NCBI GenBank assembly: GCA_041484845.1
Contig: JBGPIK010000179.1
Coordinates: 1 to 12,486 of the forward strand
Direction of reading: 5' to 3'
DNA from: JBGPIK01 sp041484845
GTDB lineage: Bacteria; Desulfobacterota; Binatia; UBA9968
DNA length: 12,486 nt
Below the pieces are notes generated by a model. That model searched no databases. It had not been told where the DNA came from and was given only the letters and a program-made list of their open reading frames with translations. Position 1 is the first letter of the stretch. Every line of letters starts with the position of its first letter. Below, one piece after another: positions 6,273 through 12,218 of the stretch. The position numbers and the translations under genes were made by a program.

Positions 6273-6518
6273 TCAAAAAAGCCCGAGCCCATAGAGCCCA
6301 AGGCCTCTTTTAACCGCGACCTCCCGGAGCCTAGCGTTGATGCGCGGCTTTGCCGGCATTCTCTTTCGTTCCTTGCGCCGGGAGATGATTTTCGCAGCCT
6401 CGATCCTGACTTCAGCGTTGAAGAGCTTTTTGCATTGGTCATCGCAGAAAGCGGTCCGCTTTCTACCCCTGCCCATCGGCCTAGAAGGAATCTCGCCCTT
6501 GCAATGTCTACAGGTCAC
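6273..6518 (-). CDS. Small treble-clef zinc-finger protein
   Basis: 81 aa from the GTG at 6518, chosen because GGGGGG lies 6 bases upstream; a TTG at 6557 would add 13 residues but has a weaker site. The N-terminus MTCRHCKGEI provides CxxC, and TAFCDDQCKKLFN, about 20 residues later, provides CxxxC, the CxxC...FCxxxC pattern of small treble-clef fingers ('CxxC ... kyCSdxCr') found in phage and transposon proteins. A basic helix follows (RRKERKRMPAKPRINARL), so nucleic-acid binding is likely. It lies about 100 bp before the DUF3102-like gene and 121 bp after the 273-aa gene. No specific function can be assigned. Confidence 0.6.
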   Translation of the reverse strand: MTCRHCKGEIPSRPMGRGRKRTAFCDDQCKKLFNAEVRIEAAKIISRRKERKRMPAKPRINARLREVAVKRGLGLYGLGLF

Positions 6519-6639
6519 GCAAAACCCCCCGCGATTGCGGCCCAATTGCCCCGCCAATTTCGAAACACCGAATTCGCGCTATAACCGTAGCCATCGAGCC
6601 AACTGCATCGTTTAAAGGCCAATTTGGCCGTTCTGCGAT

Positions 6640-7461
6640 CTAGTCCCCTGGAGGAGACAAAACTTCGCGTAGCCATTGGCTGTACTTAGATTTCGCCCCG
6701 CCGCTTTCTCCCGCACCGCGTTGGACGTCGAGCGTCGGCGCGGCGGTTCCAGGCTTTTGGCCGATGACCTCCAGGGGAAACTCTTTCGGAATGCCGGCAC
6801 GCATCTCGACTAAAAACGCCTCAAGATCGAAGTCGGGGCGCAAACCTTTTCCTAGCCGCAACTGCTCACATAGAGCCTGGATCATCGGGAGGTATTTGTA
6901 TCCGAGAGTATCCATCGCCCGTTTTACCGAACGAAAATTCGACCTAGTTATCGAGTTCTTGGTTGGAGCGCCGCCCGCGATTCCGGCCATGACTGTTCGA
7001 TTAAGATTACCCTCTCCATCCGTTGTTAGGACCACACTTTGCGTAAGATCATTAAGCCTCTGGTGTTCCTTAACTAGCCACCGCTCGGCTTCTTCCAGCC
7101 GTTCGATATGCCCCTTTCTTGACGCCTTGCGTTCAGCGGACTCCTCGCGGATCGTCTGTCTGAGCTGTTGTTCTGGATCTTCGATCTCTGGAATGAGTTT
7201 GCGCCAGGAGTCGATCATCTCCTCTATCGGAAGCGGCAACTCCGTTCGGCGATTTTCCTTGAGGTCGTCAATATCCTGTCGGACCTCTAAGAGGACATTG
7301 CCGATTATCCCCAGCGCCTCGTTTGGCAAAGGCCGGATGCGCTTCGCGGCCTCTCTCAGTTCGGTCAATTCTCCGTGAAATTTTTCGAGCAGCTCAATTT
7401 GTTCCATGAGTCCTCCTGTGCTTTTAATGCCTTTCATAGGTCCCCCTTTTTTCTGCTTCAC
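6640..7461 (-). CDS. Uncharacterised 273-aa early protein
   Basis: I do not recognise a family. The N-terminal half is charged and helical with coiled-coil character (MEQIELLEKFHGELTELREA; later ERKASRKGHIERLEEAERWL). The second half has a more conserved look (NRTVMAGIAGGAPTKNSITR, then RSVKRAMDTLGYKYLPMIQA) and ends in a low-complexity Gly/Ala region and SKYSQWLREVL. Three in-frame starts each have a ribosome site: GTG 7461 (AAGGAG, 6-7 bases), ATG 7437 (GGGGGA) and ATG 7407 (AGGAGG, 4 bases); the frame also extends to a GTG at 7503 overlapping the HTH gene. I chose 7461; the last start gives 255 aa. It belongs to the early leftward operon. Confidence 0.6.
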   Translation of the reverse strand: MKQKKGGPMKGIKSTGGLMEQIELLEKFHGELTELREAAKRIRPLPNEALGIIGNVLLEVRQDIDDLKENRRTELPLPIEEMIDSWRKLIPEIEDPEQQLRQTIREESAERKASRKGHIERLEEAERWLVKEHQRLNDLTQSVVLTTDGEGNLNRTVMAGIAGGAPTKNSITRSNFRSVKRAMDTLGYKYLPMIQALCEQLRLGKGLRPDFDLEAFLVEMRAGIPKEFPLEVIGQKPGTAAPTLDVQRGAGESGGAKSKYSQWLREVLSPPGD

Positions 7462-7480
7462 AGCGCGCTCCTTTCTTTTC

Positions 7481-7699
7481 TTAATTGCCGTTGGTTTTTC
7501 CACGCGGACGGCGCCGCTTCGATCGCACGGCCTTGCGCTCTTTCAAAAACTGCTCAACGCCATCCAACGAAAAAAGCCTTTGCCCGGGCCCCACCGCGAC
7601 GGAAGGCAACTTGCCGGATGCTCCATATCTTCGAACCGACGTGCGCGAAACGCCCAACAATTTACTGACCTCTTTTGTCGTCAAAACCCAAGGCTCCAT
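7481..7699 (-). CDS. Excisionase/MerR-type HTH_17 DNA-binding protein
   Basis: 72 aa. Residues 5-52 are a winged-helix HTH_17 domain: VLTTKEVSKLLGVSRTSVRR (recognition helix) followed by YGASGKLPSVAVGPGQRLFS and DGVEQFLKER. This is the usual pattern 'lt..Ea.klLgvs..tvrr....G.lp.....g...rf...dv..fl'. The C-terminus is strongly basic (SKRRRPRGKTNGN). The ATG follows AAGGAG with 6 bases spacing. Proteins of this kind act as excisionases or as small regulators bending DNA; in transposable phages a comparable position (near the start of the early operon) is held by Ner-type regulators. A duplicated 33-bp element and half of a 24-bp inverted repeat lie just upstream and are candidate binding sites. 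Confidence 0.75.
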   Translation of the reverse strand: MEPWVLTTKEVSKLLGVSRTSVRRYGASGKLPSVAVGPGQRLFSLDGVEQFLKERKAVRSKRRRPRGKTNGN

Positions 7700-7734
7700 T
7701 TTTCTCTCCTTCCCCTAGCCTGTCCGCTTGCATC

Positions 7735-7767
7735 CATCTTGCGGCTTGCTGGGGGATATTTCAAAAA
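7735..7767. repeat. 33-bp direct repeat, copy 1
   Basis: CATCTTGCGGCTTGCTGGGG then GATATTTCAAAAA; matches 7838-7870 at 27 of 33 positions. A further shared word GCTTGCRTCCATC lies just before each copy (7726 and 7818) with a different spacing. It lies about 35 bp upstream of the HTH gene start. Confidence 0.7.
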
Positions 7768-7837
7768 AAGGATGGGAAGAAACACACCGCCTGGAAAAGC
7801 TGGAAAGAAGAACGTGCGCTTGCGTCCATCCTGGATG

Positions 7838-7870
7838 CATCTTGTGGTTTGTAGGGGAAGATTTCAAAAA
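7838..7870. repeat. 33-bp direct repeat, copy 2
   Basis: CATCTTGTGGTTTGTAGGGG then AAGATTTCAAAAA; same orientation as 7735-7767 and 103 bp away. Close to ten helical turns apart, so two bound proteins could face the same side. Confidence 0.7.
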
Positions 7871-7962
7871 CTGGGTGCGCCGTACACCACTAGATGCGAG
7901 AGATGCAAAGAAAAAGCTGCCGTTCGCCACAAAACCGCTTGCGCCAGGATCACTTCGTTCAC

Positions 7963-7986
7963 GCAAAAGTTTCACGGTGAATCCGG
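7963..7986 (+). repeat. 24-bp inverted repeat, right copy
   Basis: Identical to the reverse complement of 6165-6188 and carrying the palindrome TTCACGGTGAA at 7971-7981. It lies in the gap between radC and the HTH gene. Confidence 0.8.
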
Positions 7987-8073
7987 CATACCTAACTCGG
8001 AGCCCATCTCGCCCCGAAACGGCCGCGCGCGCCCGGAGGCTCGACGCCGGCACTACGCTGGATCGCGGCATGA

Positions 8074-8577
8074 TCACAGCATTCCTTTGTCGCTAAACGA
8101 GAAAAATCTTTTGTCGCCTAAGACGACATGATCCAGGACTCTCACGCCCATAACGTCGCCAACCTCCTTGAGCCGGCGGGTGATTTCGATGTCTTCTTGA
8201 CTGGGCGTCGGATCGCCGCTGGGATGGTTGTGGACGAACACGACGGCCGCTGCAGTAAGGCGAATAGCCGCGCCCCAAACTTCACGAGGGTGCACCAACG
8301 AGGCGGTTAGGCTTCCGGTTGAAATGACCTTGAAGCCCCCGCACACATTTTTGTTGTTGAGCGTGATCAACAAAAAGTGTTCCTTGTCCGCATCCAGCGT
8401 ACGAAAGATCGCTCGCGCAGCCGACGCGACCATCTTGGACCAGCACAATTTCTCGCCCAGCGGATAGACCGCGGGCTCCTTGACGACGTCGACGTGAAAA
8501 GTCTTGAATCGATAACTGGAAATATGAACGCGGGCAGGTGCCCCTGCCCTCCTTTGCTTCGGTTTGCTCTTCAACAT
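8074..8577 (-). CDS. radC: RadC-family JAB/MPN domain protein (mobile-element type)
   Basis: 167 aa. The JAB/MPN metalloprotease-like motif is complete: a glutamate upstream (E66 in DADKEHFLLI), then VFVHNHPSGDPTPSQEDIEI (113-132) giving H116, H118, S126 and D129, and the RadC-typical end MGVRVLDHVVLGDKRFFSFS. The N-terminal helix-hairpin-helix half of chromosomal RadC is missing; about 40 mostly basic residues replace it. Such short forms are common in phages, plasmids and genomic islands. Despite the name, RadC has no proven repair function; a role in the DNA metabolism of mobile elements is the usual guess. The ATG follows AAGGAG with a good ribosome site (around 8583-8592). A repressor-type operator and promoter-like sequence lie 50 bp upstream. 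Confidence 0.9.
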   Translation of the reverse strand: MLKSKPKQRRAGAPARVHISSYRFKTFHVDVVKEPAVYPLGEKLCWSKMVASAARAIFRTLDADKEHFLLITLNNKNVCGGFKVISTGSLTASLVHPREVWGAAIRLTAAAVVFVHNHPSGDPTPSQEDIEITRRLKEVGDVMGVRVLDHVVLGDKRFFSFSDKGML

Positions 8578-8627
8578 GGCTATTCTCCTTTTCTCCTGAC
8601 TCGGGTTTTTGCACTCCTGGCGCTCGC

Positions 8628-8644
8628 GATATCATTTCGTTACC
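8628..8644 (+). promoter_or_regulatory. Operator O1 (GATATCATTTCGTTACC) ahead of radC
   Basis: One of three copies of a 17-bp motif found only around the XRE repressor gene. It matches O2 at 16 of 17 bases, and similarity extends past it (a CG-containing spacer, then ACAAAAAA). On the minus strand a weak promoter-like pair TTGTGC (8650-8655) and TATCGC (8626-8631) with 18-bp spacing surrounds it, facing radC. Confidence 0.6.
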
Positions 8645-8735
8645 CTGACGCACAAAAAAAATTAGGGCGGACGCCAAGATGTCCATCGGATTAGAGGTGG
8701 CTTTCCAGTAGCAACAACTCTTGCGACTCTCGGAT

Positions 8736-8765
8736 TTGATATCATTTTGTTACCTCGCCGGACAA
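8736..8765 (-). promoter_or_regulatory. Probable early promoter overlapped by O2
   Basis: On the minus strand TTGTCC (8760-8765), an 18-bp spacer and TATCAA (8736-8741), with a T-rich run immediately upstream that could act as an UP element. O2 fills the spacer and part of the -10, so a bound repressor would block it. It would drive radC and the downstream transposition genes. Each hexamer matches only 4 of 6 consensus bases. Confidence 0.4.
8738..8754 (+). promoter_or_regulatory. Operator O2 (GATATCATTTTGTTACC)
   Basis: Second copy of the 17-bp motif, exactly 110 bp from O1 in the same orientation and 20 bp beyond the repressor stop codon. The wider shared block with O1 is about 32 bp, ending in CAAAAAA. 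Confidence 0.65.
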
Positions 8766-8774
8766 AAAATTTTG

Positions 8775-8945
8775 CTATGCTTCGCGCTCGATTTCCTTCA
8801 ATGCGAGTTCAACAACCCGCGGAATTTCTGTCTGTCCATTTTCATATCGCAGCACCGTGAGCTTGGTGATCCCCAGGCGTTTAGCCAACTCAGCTTGCGT
8901 CAACCCCAGCCTTTCCCGTTTTCGTTTCAGCTCCTCCGGCGCCAC
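8775..8945 (-). CDS. 56-aa XRE-family repressor (minimal HTH)
   Basis: The frame reads V(M)APEELKRKRERLGLTQAEL then AKRLGITKLTVLRYENGQTE and ends IPRVVELALKEIEREA. Residues 5-52 are a complete lambda-Cro/CI-type five-helix HTH: LTQAELAKRLG as helix 2, ITKLTVLRYENG as the recognition helix and turn. Nothing follows the domain, so there is no dimerisation or RecA-cleavable part. The only reasonable start in frame is GTG 8945 (a stop lies upstream and no ATG exists). The promoter at 8952-8980 would start transcription at about this GTG, giving a leaderless mRNA as for lambda cI from PRM. Operator O3 lies inside that promoter, so it is probably autoregulated; O1 and O2 lie in front of the early genes. 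I infer the lysogeny repressor. Confidence 0.75.
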   Translation of the reverse strand: MAPEELKRKRERLGLTQAELAKRLGITKLTVLRYENGQTEIPRVVELALKEIEREA

Positions 8946-8951
8946 ACGGCG

Positions 8952-8980
8952 AAGGTAACAAAACGATACCGCAATGTCAA
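8952..8980 (-). promoter_or_regulatory. Repressor promoter (TTGACA-17-TACCTT)
   Basis: On the minus strand a perfect -35 TTGACA (8975-8980), an optimal 17-bp spacer and -10 TACCTT (8952-8957). The expected start point, 6-7 bases on, coincides with the GTG codon at 8945, so the transcript would have no leader. O3 occupies the spacer and half of the -10. Confidence 0.6.
8954..8970 (-). promoter_or_regulatory. Operator O3 (GGTATCGTTTTGTTACC, minus strand)
   Basis: Third copy of the 17-bp motif, inverted relative to O1 and O2; 15 of 17 bases match O2. Its ends form the inverted repeat GGTA-N9-TACC, suggesting a dimer-binding site. Confidence 0.65.
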
Positions 8981-9122
8981 CAACAACCTTAGCCGGGGAT
9001 TAGCCAAGAAGGCGACCGCGAATCACGGCTTTCTCGCTGTCTCCAGCCTTGCTCCCGGCTACGATCCTGTGATAGTGCCGAAATCGAAGTTTAATTTTCA
9101 ACATCGAGGAACGAGGTGACAC

Positions 9123-9716
9123 ATGCGCATCACGTTGATCACTGTCCTTGCTCTTTTCTATTTGCTCTCCTCCGCCTCCGCGCAAGTCAAAAAATGGGTA
9201 GATGAACACGGAGTCACGCACTTCGAAGCCCGGGGCACCGGGCAACCGGCAACGCGGGACTCCGGAACAGAATCCAAGGGAGAGCCCGGCAAAGCAAAAA
9301 CTAAAATCGACCGGGCCCATGCCGGGCACACGCTTGGCGATAATGATTCATCTTACCGCAGCTCGGCGAAGTGGGTCTTGGCCGGCCGCGATAAGTTTGG
9401 AGCCTCAGTGTTTATAGGACAGGGTTCAGCGGAAATGCCGAGCGTAGGCGTCATGTTTGTTGACCAGCGCCTCACGATGATTAAGATCACATACACGGAG
9501 ATCGCCCTTGGCGGCTGGAACGGGGCGGTTAAAACTGGGATGGACAAGTACGGCAAGCCGAAAACCGATGGCTATTCCGAAGTGGAATGGTCGGACGGCG
9601 AAACCGTTTTGACTCTAAAGAAAAACTACCGCGGTGGCATAGAGGCCGTGCTCGCCGATAAGGAATTGACACAGCGCTACACTTCCCGCAGCGGACAGGC
9701 CGCCCCGAAGTTCTAA
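9123..9716 (+). CDS. Exported DUF4124-type protein
   Basis: 197 aa. Residues 1-20 (MRITLITVLALFYLLSSASA) form a clear Sec signal peptide with an Ala-x-Ala cleavage site. There is no lipobox cysteine, so a periplasmic location is expected. The mature start QVKKWVDEHGVTHFEARG is the DUF4124 signature ('yrWvDenGvvhfsd..p'), followed by a charged low-complexity linker (about 38-75) and a C-terminal beta-rich region (SAKWVLAGRDKFGASVFIGQ; GGWNGAVKTGMDKYGKP; VEWSDGETVLTLKKNYRG). The start is supported by GAGG 6 bases upstream. DUF4124 proteins are common in proteobacterial envelopes and of unknown role. Lying next to the repressor and oppositely oriented, it could be a lysogenic-conversion (moron) gene, or a host gene captured by rearrangement. 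Confidence 0.75.
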   Translation: MRITLITVLALFYLLSSASAQVKKWVDEHGVTHFEARGTGQPATRDSGTESKGEPGKAKTKIDRAHAGHTLGDNDSSYRSSAKWVLAGRDKFGASVFIGQGSAEMPSVGVMFVDQRLTMIKITYTEIALGGWNGAVKTGMDKYGKPKTDGYSEVEWSDGETVLTLKKNYRGGIEAVLADKELTQRYTSRSGQAAPKF

Positions 9717-9798
9717 TTTTGATTCCAGCTTCTCCGATCTTTCCATCCTGTCTAGCTTGCTCCTATGTTTTCTGCCCGTATTGATTTATCTTCGGTGC

Positions 9799-10041
9799 AT
9801 GTCCAACGACATTAACGCTCGCGAAACGCGTGACGCAATCGGAAAATACCTGCCACCGCGTGCTCATTTCACGGTTATCGAAATCTCAAAAGTTTTGGGC
9901 ATATCGAGTTCATCGGCGTATGCGATGATCGCCCGGGGTGTACTGCCGGCTGTCCGCATTGGAGGGCACCTGAGAATTCAACGCGAACGCTTAATCGAGT
10001 GGTATCGTGACCTTCCAGATAAAACAATAGGGGGATCATGA
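9799..10041 (+). CDS. Second HTH_17 (excisionase-like) protein
   Basis: 80 aa from the ATG at 9799. The frame extends to a TTG at 9757, but those residues are hydrophobic and lack a ribosome site; the ATG site is also weak. Residues 25-70 form the winged-helix DNA-binding pattern: FTVIEISKVLGISSSSAYAM, IARGVLPAVRIGGHLRI, QRERLIEWYRDLP. In this family such proteins are excisionases or small transcription regulators. Its TGA overlaps the ATG of the tape-measure-like gene (ATGA), so the two are co-translated, an odd partner for a tail gene, where tail-assembly chaperones are normally found. Confidence 0.75.
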   Translation: MSNDINARETRDAIGKYLPPRAHFTVIEISKVLGISSSSAYAMIARGVLPAVRIGGHLRIQRERLIEWYRDLPDKTIGGS

Positions 10042-12173
10042 GCGACGTAAGTTTTACCATTTCCTTCGACTCCAACGGCGGCGTGGTGTTGAGAAATATC
10101 AAAAGCGCCCTCGACGAGACCAAGGGGGCATTCGCCGGAGCCGCGCCGAGCTTCGAAGTGCCCGCGAACGCGCTCGACGCGTTGCAGCGAAGAGGACTTG
10201 GCGCCCGTCAGGCTCTTGGGATGGTGGCGAGCAGCATCGCCGGCATGGGAGAGGCCGGCCATATTGCGGCCAGTGGCTTGATCACCGCGACGGCGGGAGT
10301 GGGGATAATCGGGGTCGGCGTAGCGACCGCGGCCACGGCCATCGCTCTTTTGGTGGAGCACTTTAAAGCCGCAACGGACGCTGCGGAGAATTTTCGGCAA
10401 GCGGTCAGAACCGGAGACCTTGGATTTTTCGCGACCGAAATAGATAAAGCCGACCAGAAGTTAGTGAGCCTCATGGCAGATCTCGATTCGCTCCGACGCG
10501 GGCAAGCGGGCGGCGACGACTTTTGGAGCCGGTTTACTCTTTCAGCCGATCGCGCGGCTACCAAACAGCGCCAGATCGGTGAGACCGTGGCCGAGCAGGC
10601 AAAAACTGTGGCCGCGCAGCAAGATATTCTGGCGAAGAGTTTCGGCGACACTACGCTGCAGATAGAATTTCAGACGGAGGCGATTGGGAAAAGCATCGCC
10701 GAACAGGCGGAGCTGGCCAACGAGCTGCGGATCACTCAAGCCATGCAGCACGGGCTGGCAAACGCTTCACGGGAAACCAAGGACGCACTCATCGCGAAGT
10801 CATACGCACATAGGGACGCGACCGTCGCGGACGATGCGCGAAAAACCACCGTCGAATTTCAGAATCAATCACTGGCACTCCAGATCGAGCGATCTTTGCT
10901 CAACGCGTCGGCGCTTGAGACGATCGCGCTTAGTGCGGCGAGCAAAATCAATGCTATTCAGACCTCCGACATGGCGCGCTTTCACAGGGCCAACGCGGAC
11001 GCACTGATCGAAGAGACGAAAGCCACCAGTGCCAACCAACAAGTGCTCAAGGCGATCCAGATGGGGCAGACGGGGGTTAGTAATTTCGAACAGCAATTCG
11101 GCGTCCAGTTCGACTTCAGTAAAATGCAGACCGGATCGGCTCTCGCGGAAAAATTCATGAGCGGGTTTTCCTATGCCATTCAAAAGGGCGATTCGGCCAG
11201 CCTGGCGACGCTAAACCAAGCGTTCGGATCTTTTGTCCAGCAAGCGGTCGCAATGGGTCTGCCCGATATCGGCGGGTTGCTTCTGTCCAAAGGCATGACA
11301 CCGGCTCAACTTGCGAGTCTGGAATCCAGTCTCGCCGGGCTGCAAACGGGCATCCAGGAGGTACAGCAGACGACGGACCTGTGGACATACAATGCGGTCG
11401 GCGGCTCGCAGAAAGTAGGAGAAGAAATTTCCACGAAGTTAGTGCCCGTCTTCGGCGATAGTCTCGTCGCGGCAATCGATAGGAGCGCGCAGGCGGGCAA
11501 AGTCTGGGGCGACAGTTTCATGTCGGAGACCCAAAAAGTGACCGGGTTCTTCTTCAACATTGGGCAGCAACTCGACAGCTTCCAGCGCCAGGCGAATGCG
11601 GCGATCGACAGCGTGATCCAAAAAATACTGAGCGTCCCGCCGATCGTCATCGACGTTTACTATGCGATGTCGCCGAAGAAGCCCTTCTCGGAATTCCTCC
11701 CGACGATGCAAAGCAAATTTTCGAGCCTCGCCGACATAGTTAAGAACAGCACGCCAGACATTTTGCTGAAAGTGCCGAACGTGGATCAGCGGTTGGGCCA
11801 GATGCAATCTCTCGCTGCGCAAATCTATTGGTTACAGCAGGCGATTCAGTTGCCCGTGCAGTATGGCATTTCGAGCCTTCAAGATCCCGGCTCCCGCGAC
11901 TATGCCGTGTTTTTAGCCACGCAAAAACTCGCCGGATTGCAGAGCCAATACGGCAACCTGGCTGCCGGTTTGCGCCAGGATCTTGGAAACGCGACACCAA
12001 GCGCCGGATCGAGCAGCGGAGGATCATCGGGCGGGGGCGCCGCCACCGTGAACATAGACCTGCGGGGTTCTTCGATGTCGCGGGATTTTCTAGACGCCGA
12101 GTTGATCCCGGCGCTGGAGCGCGGCATCATCCGCGCCACGGGGCAGGATCCTAAATTCAGGGTGCTCAACTGA
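10038..12173 (+). CDS. Probable phage tail tape-measure protein
   Basis: 711 aa. The features fit a tape-measure protein: a polar N-terminus (SFTISFDSNGGVVLRNIKSA), a long hydrophobic Gly/Ala segment at 75-106 (HIAASGLITATAGVGIIGVG then VATAATAIALLV), and long helical, coiled-coil-like stretches at 115-330 rich in Ala, Gln and Glu (e.g. EQAKTVAAQQDILAKSF; QAELANELRITQAMQ). After a more globular middle comes a Ser/Gly linker (about 655-669), then a short beta/helix end VNIDLRGSSMSRDFLDAELI typical of tape-measure C-termini. It would set tail length and perhaps aid DNA entry. GGGGG lies 4 bases before the ATG. It is short for the class, predicting a tail of roughly 100 nm if the usual residue-to-length ratio holds. 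No catalytic domain is seen. A membrane-active or other helical secreted protein remains possible. Confidence 0.65.
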   Translation: MSDVSFTISFDSNGGVVLRNIKSALDETKGAFAGAAPSFEVPANALDALQRRGLGARQALGMVASSIAGMGEAGHIAASGLITATAGVGIIGVGVATAATAIALLVEHFKAATDAAENFRQAVRTGDLGFFATEIDKADQKLVSLMADLDSLRRGQAGGDDFWSRFTLSADRAATKQRQIGETVAEQAKTVAAQQDILAKSFGDTTLQIEFQTEAIGKSIAEQAELANELRITQAMQHGLANASRETKDALIAKSYAHRDATVADDARKTTVEFQNQSLALQIERSLLNASALETIALSAASKINAIQTSDMARFHRANADALIEETKATSANQQVLKAIQMGQTGVSNFEQQFGVQFDFSKMQTGSALAEKFMSGFSYAIQKGDSASLATLNQAFGSFVQQAVAMGLPDIGGLLLSKGMTPAQLASLESSLAGLQTGIQEVQQTTDLWTYNAVGGSQKVGEEISTKLVPVFGDSLVAAIDRSAQAGKVWGDSFMSETQKVTGFFFNIGQQLDSFQRQANAAIDSVIQKILSVPPIVIDVYYAMSPKKPFSEFLPTMQSKFSSLADIVKNSTPDILLKVPNVDQRLGQMQSLAAQIYWLQQAIQLPVQYGISSLQDPGSRDYAVFLATQKLAGLQSQYGNLAAGLRQDLGNATPSAGSSSGGSSGGGAATVNIDLRGSSMSRDFLDAELIPALERGIIRATGQDPKFRVLN

Positions 12174-12187
12174 GGATCTTTCCGATC

Positions 12188-12208
12188 TCTGACGTCTGAC
12201 CTCTGATC
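12188..12208. repeat. Three tandem 7-bp units (TCTGAYN)
   Basis: TCTGACG, TCTGACC and TCTGATC follow one another just behind the stop of the tape-measure-like gene, in a pyrimidine-rich stretch without a ribosome site. Confidence 0.7.
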
Positions 12209-12218
12209 TCCAAACCTT

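Larger units (their letters stand above)
7700..8073. other. Long intergenic region with repeats, between radC and HTH genes
   Basis: No frame here is convincing. A 120-codon minus frame (7715-8077) and two plus frames are open but low in information, and the repeat inside is offset by 103 bp, not a multiple of three, which argues against coding. The stretch contains two copies of a 33-bp element and the right copy of the 24-bp inverted repeat. It probably serves as regulatory DNA for the leftward genes. Confidence 0.5.

Noticed and set aside
6617..6629. GGCCAATTTGGCC palindrome as a terminator
   Set aside because: The stem is 6 bp with a 1-base centre (no room for a loop) and only three T's follow on the minus strand; too weak.
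7726..7870. CRISPR array
   Set aside because: Only two imperfect copies with a 70-bp gap and no cas genes nearby.
7715..8077. 120-aa minus-strand ORF between radC and the HTH gene, and open plus-strand frames there
   Set aside because: Several frames are open at once, none has protein-like motifs, and the internal repeat is out of frame (103 bp).
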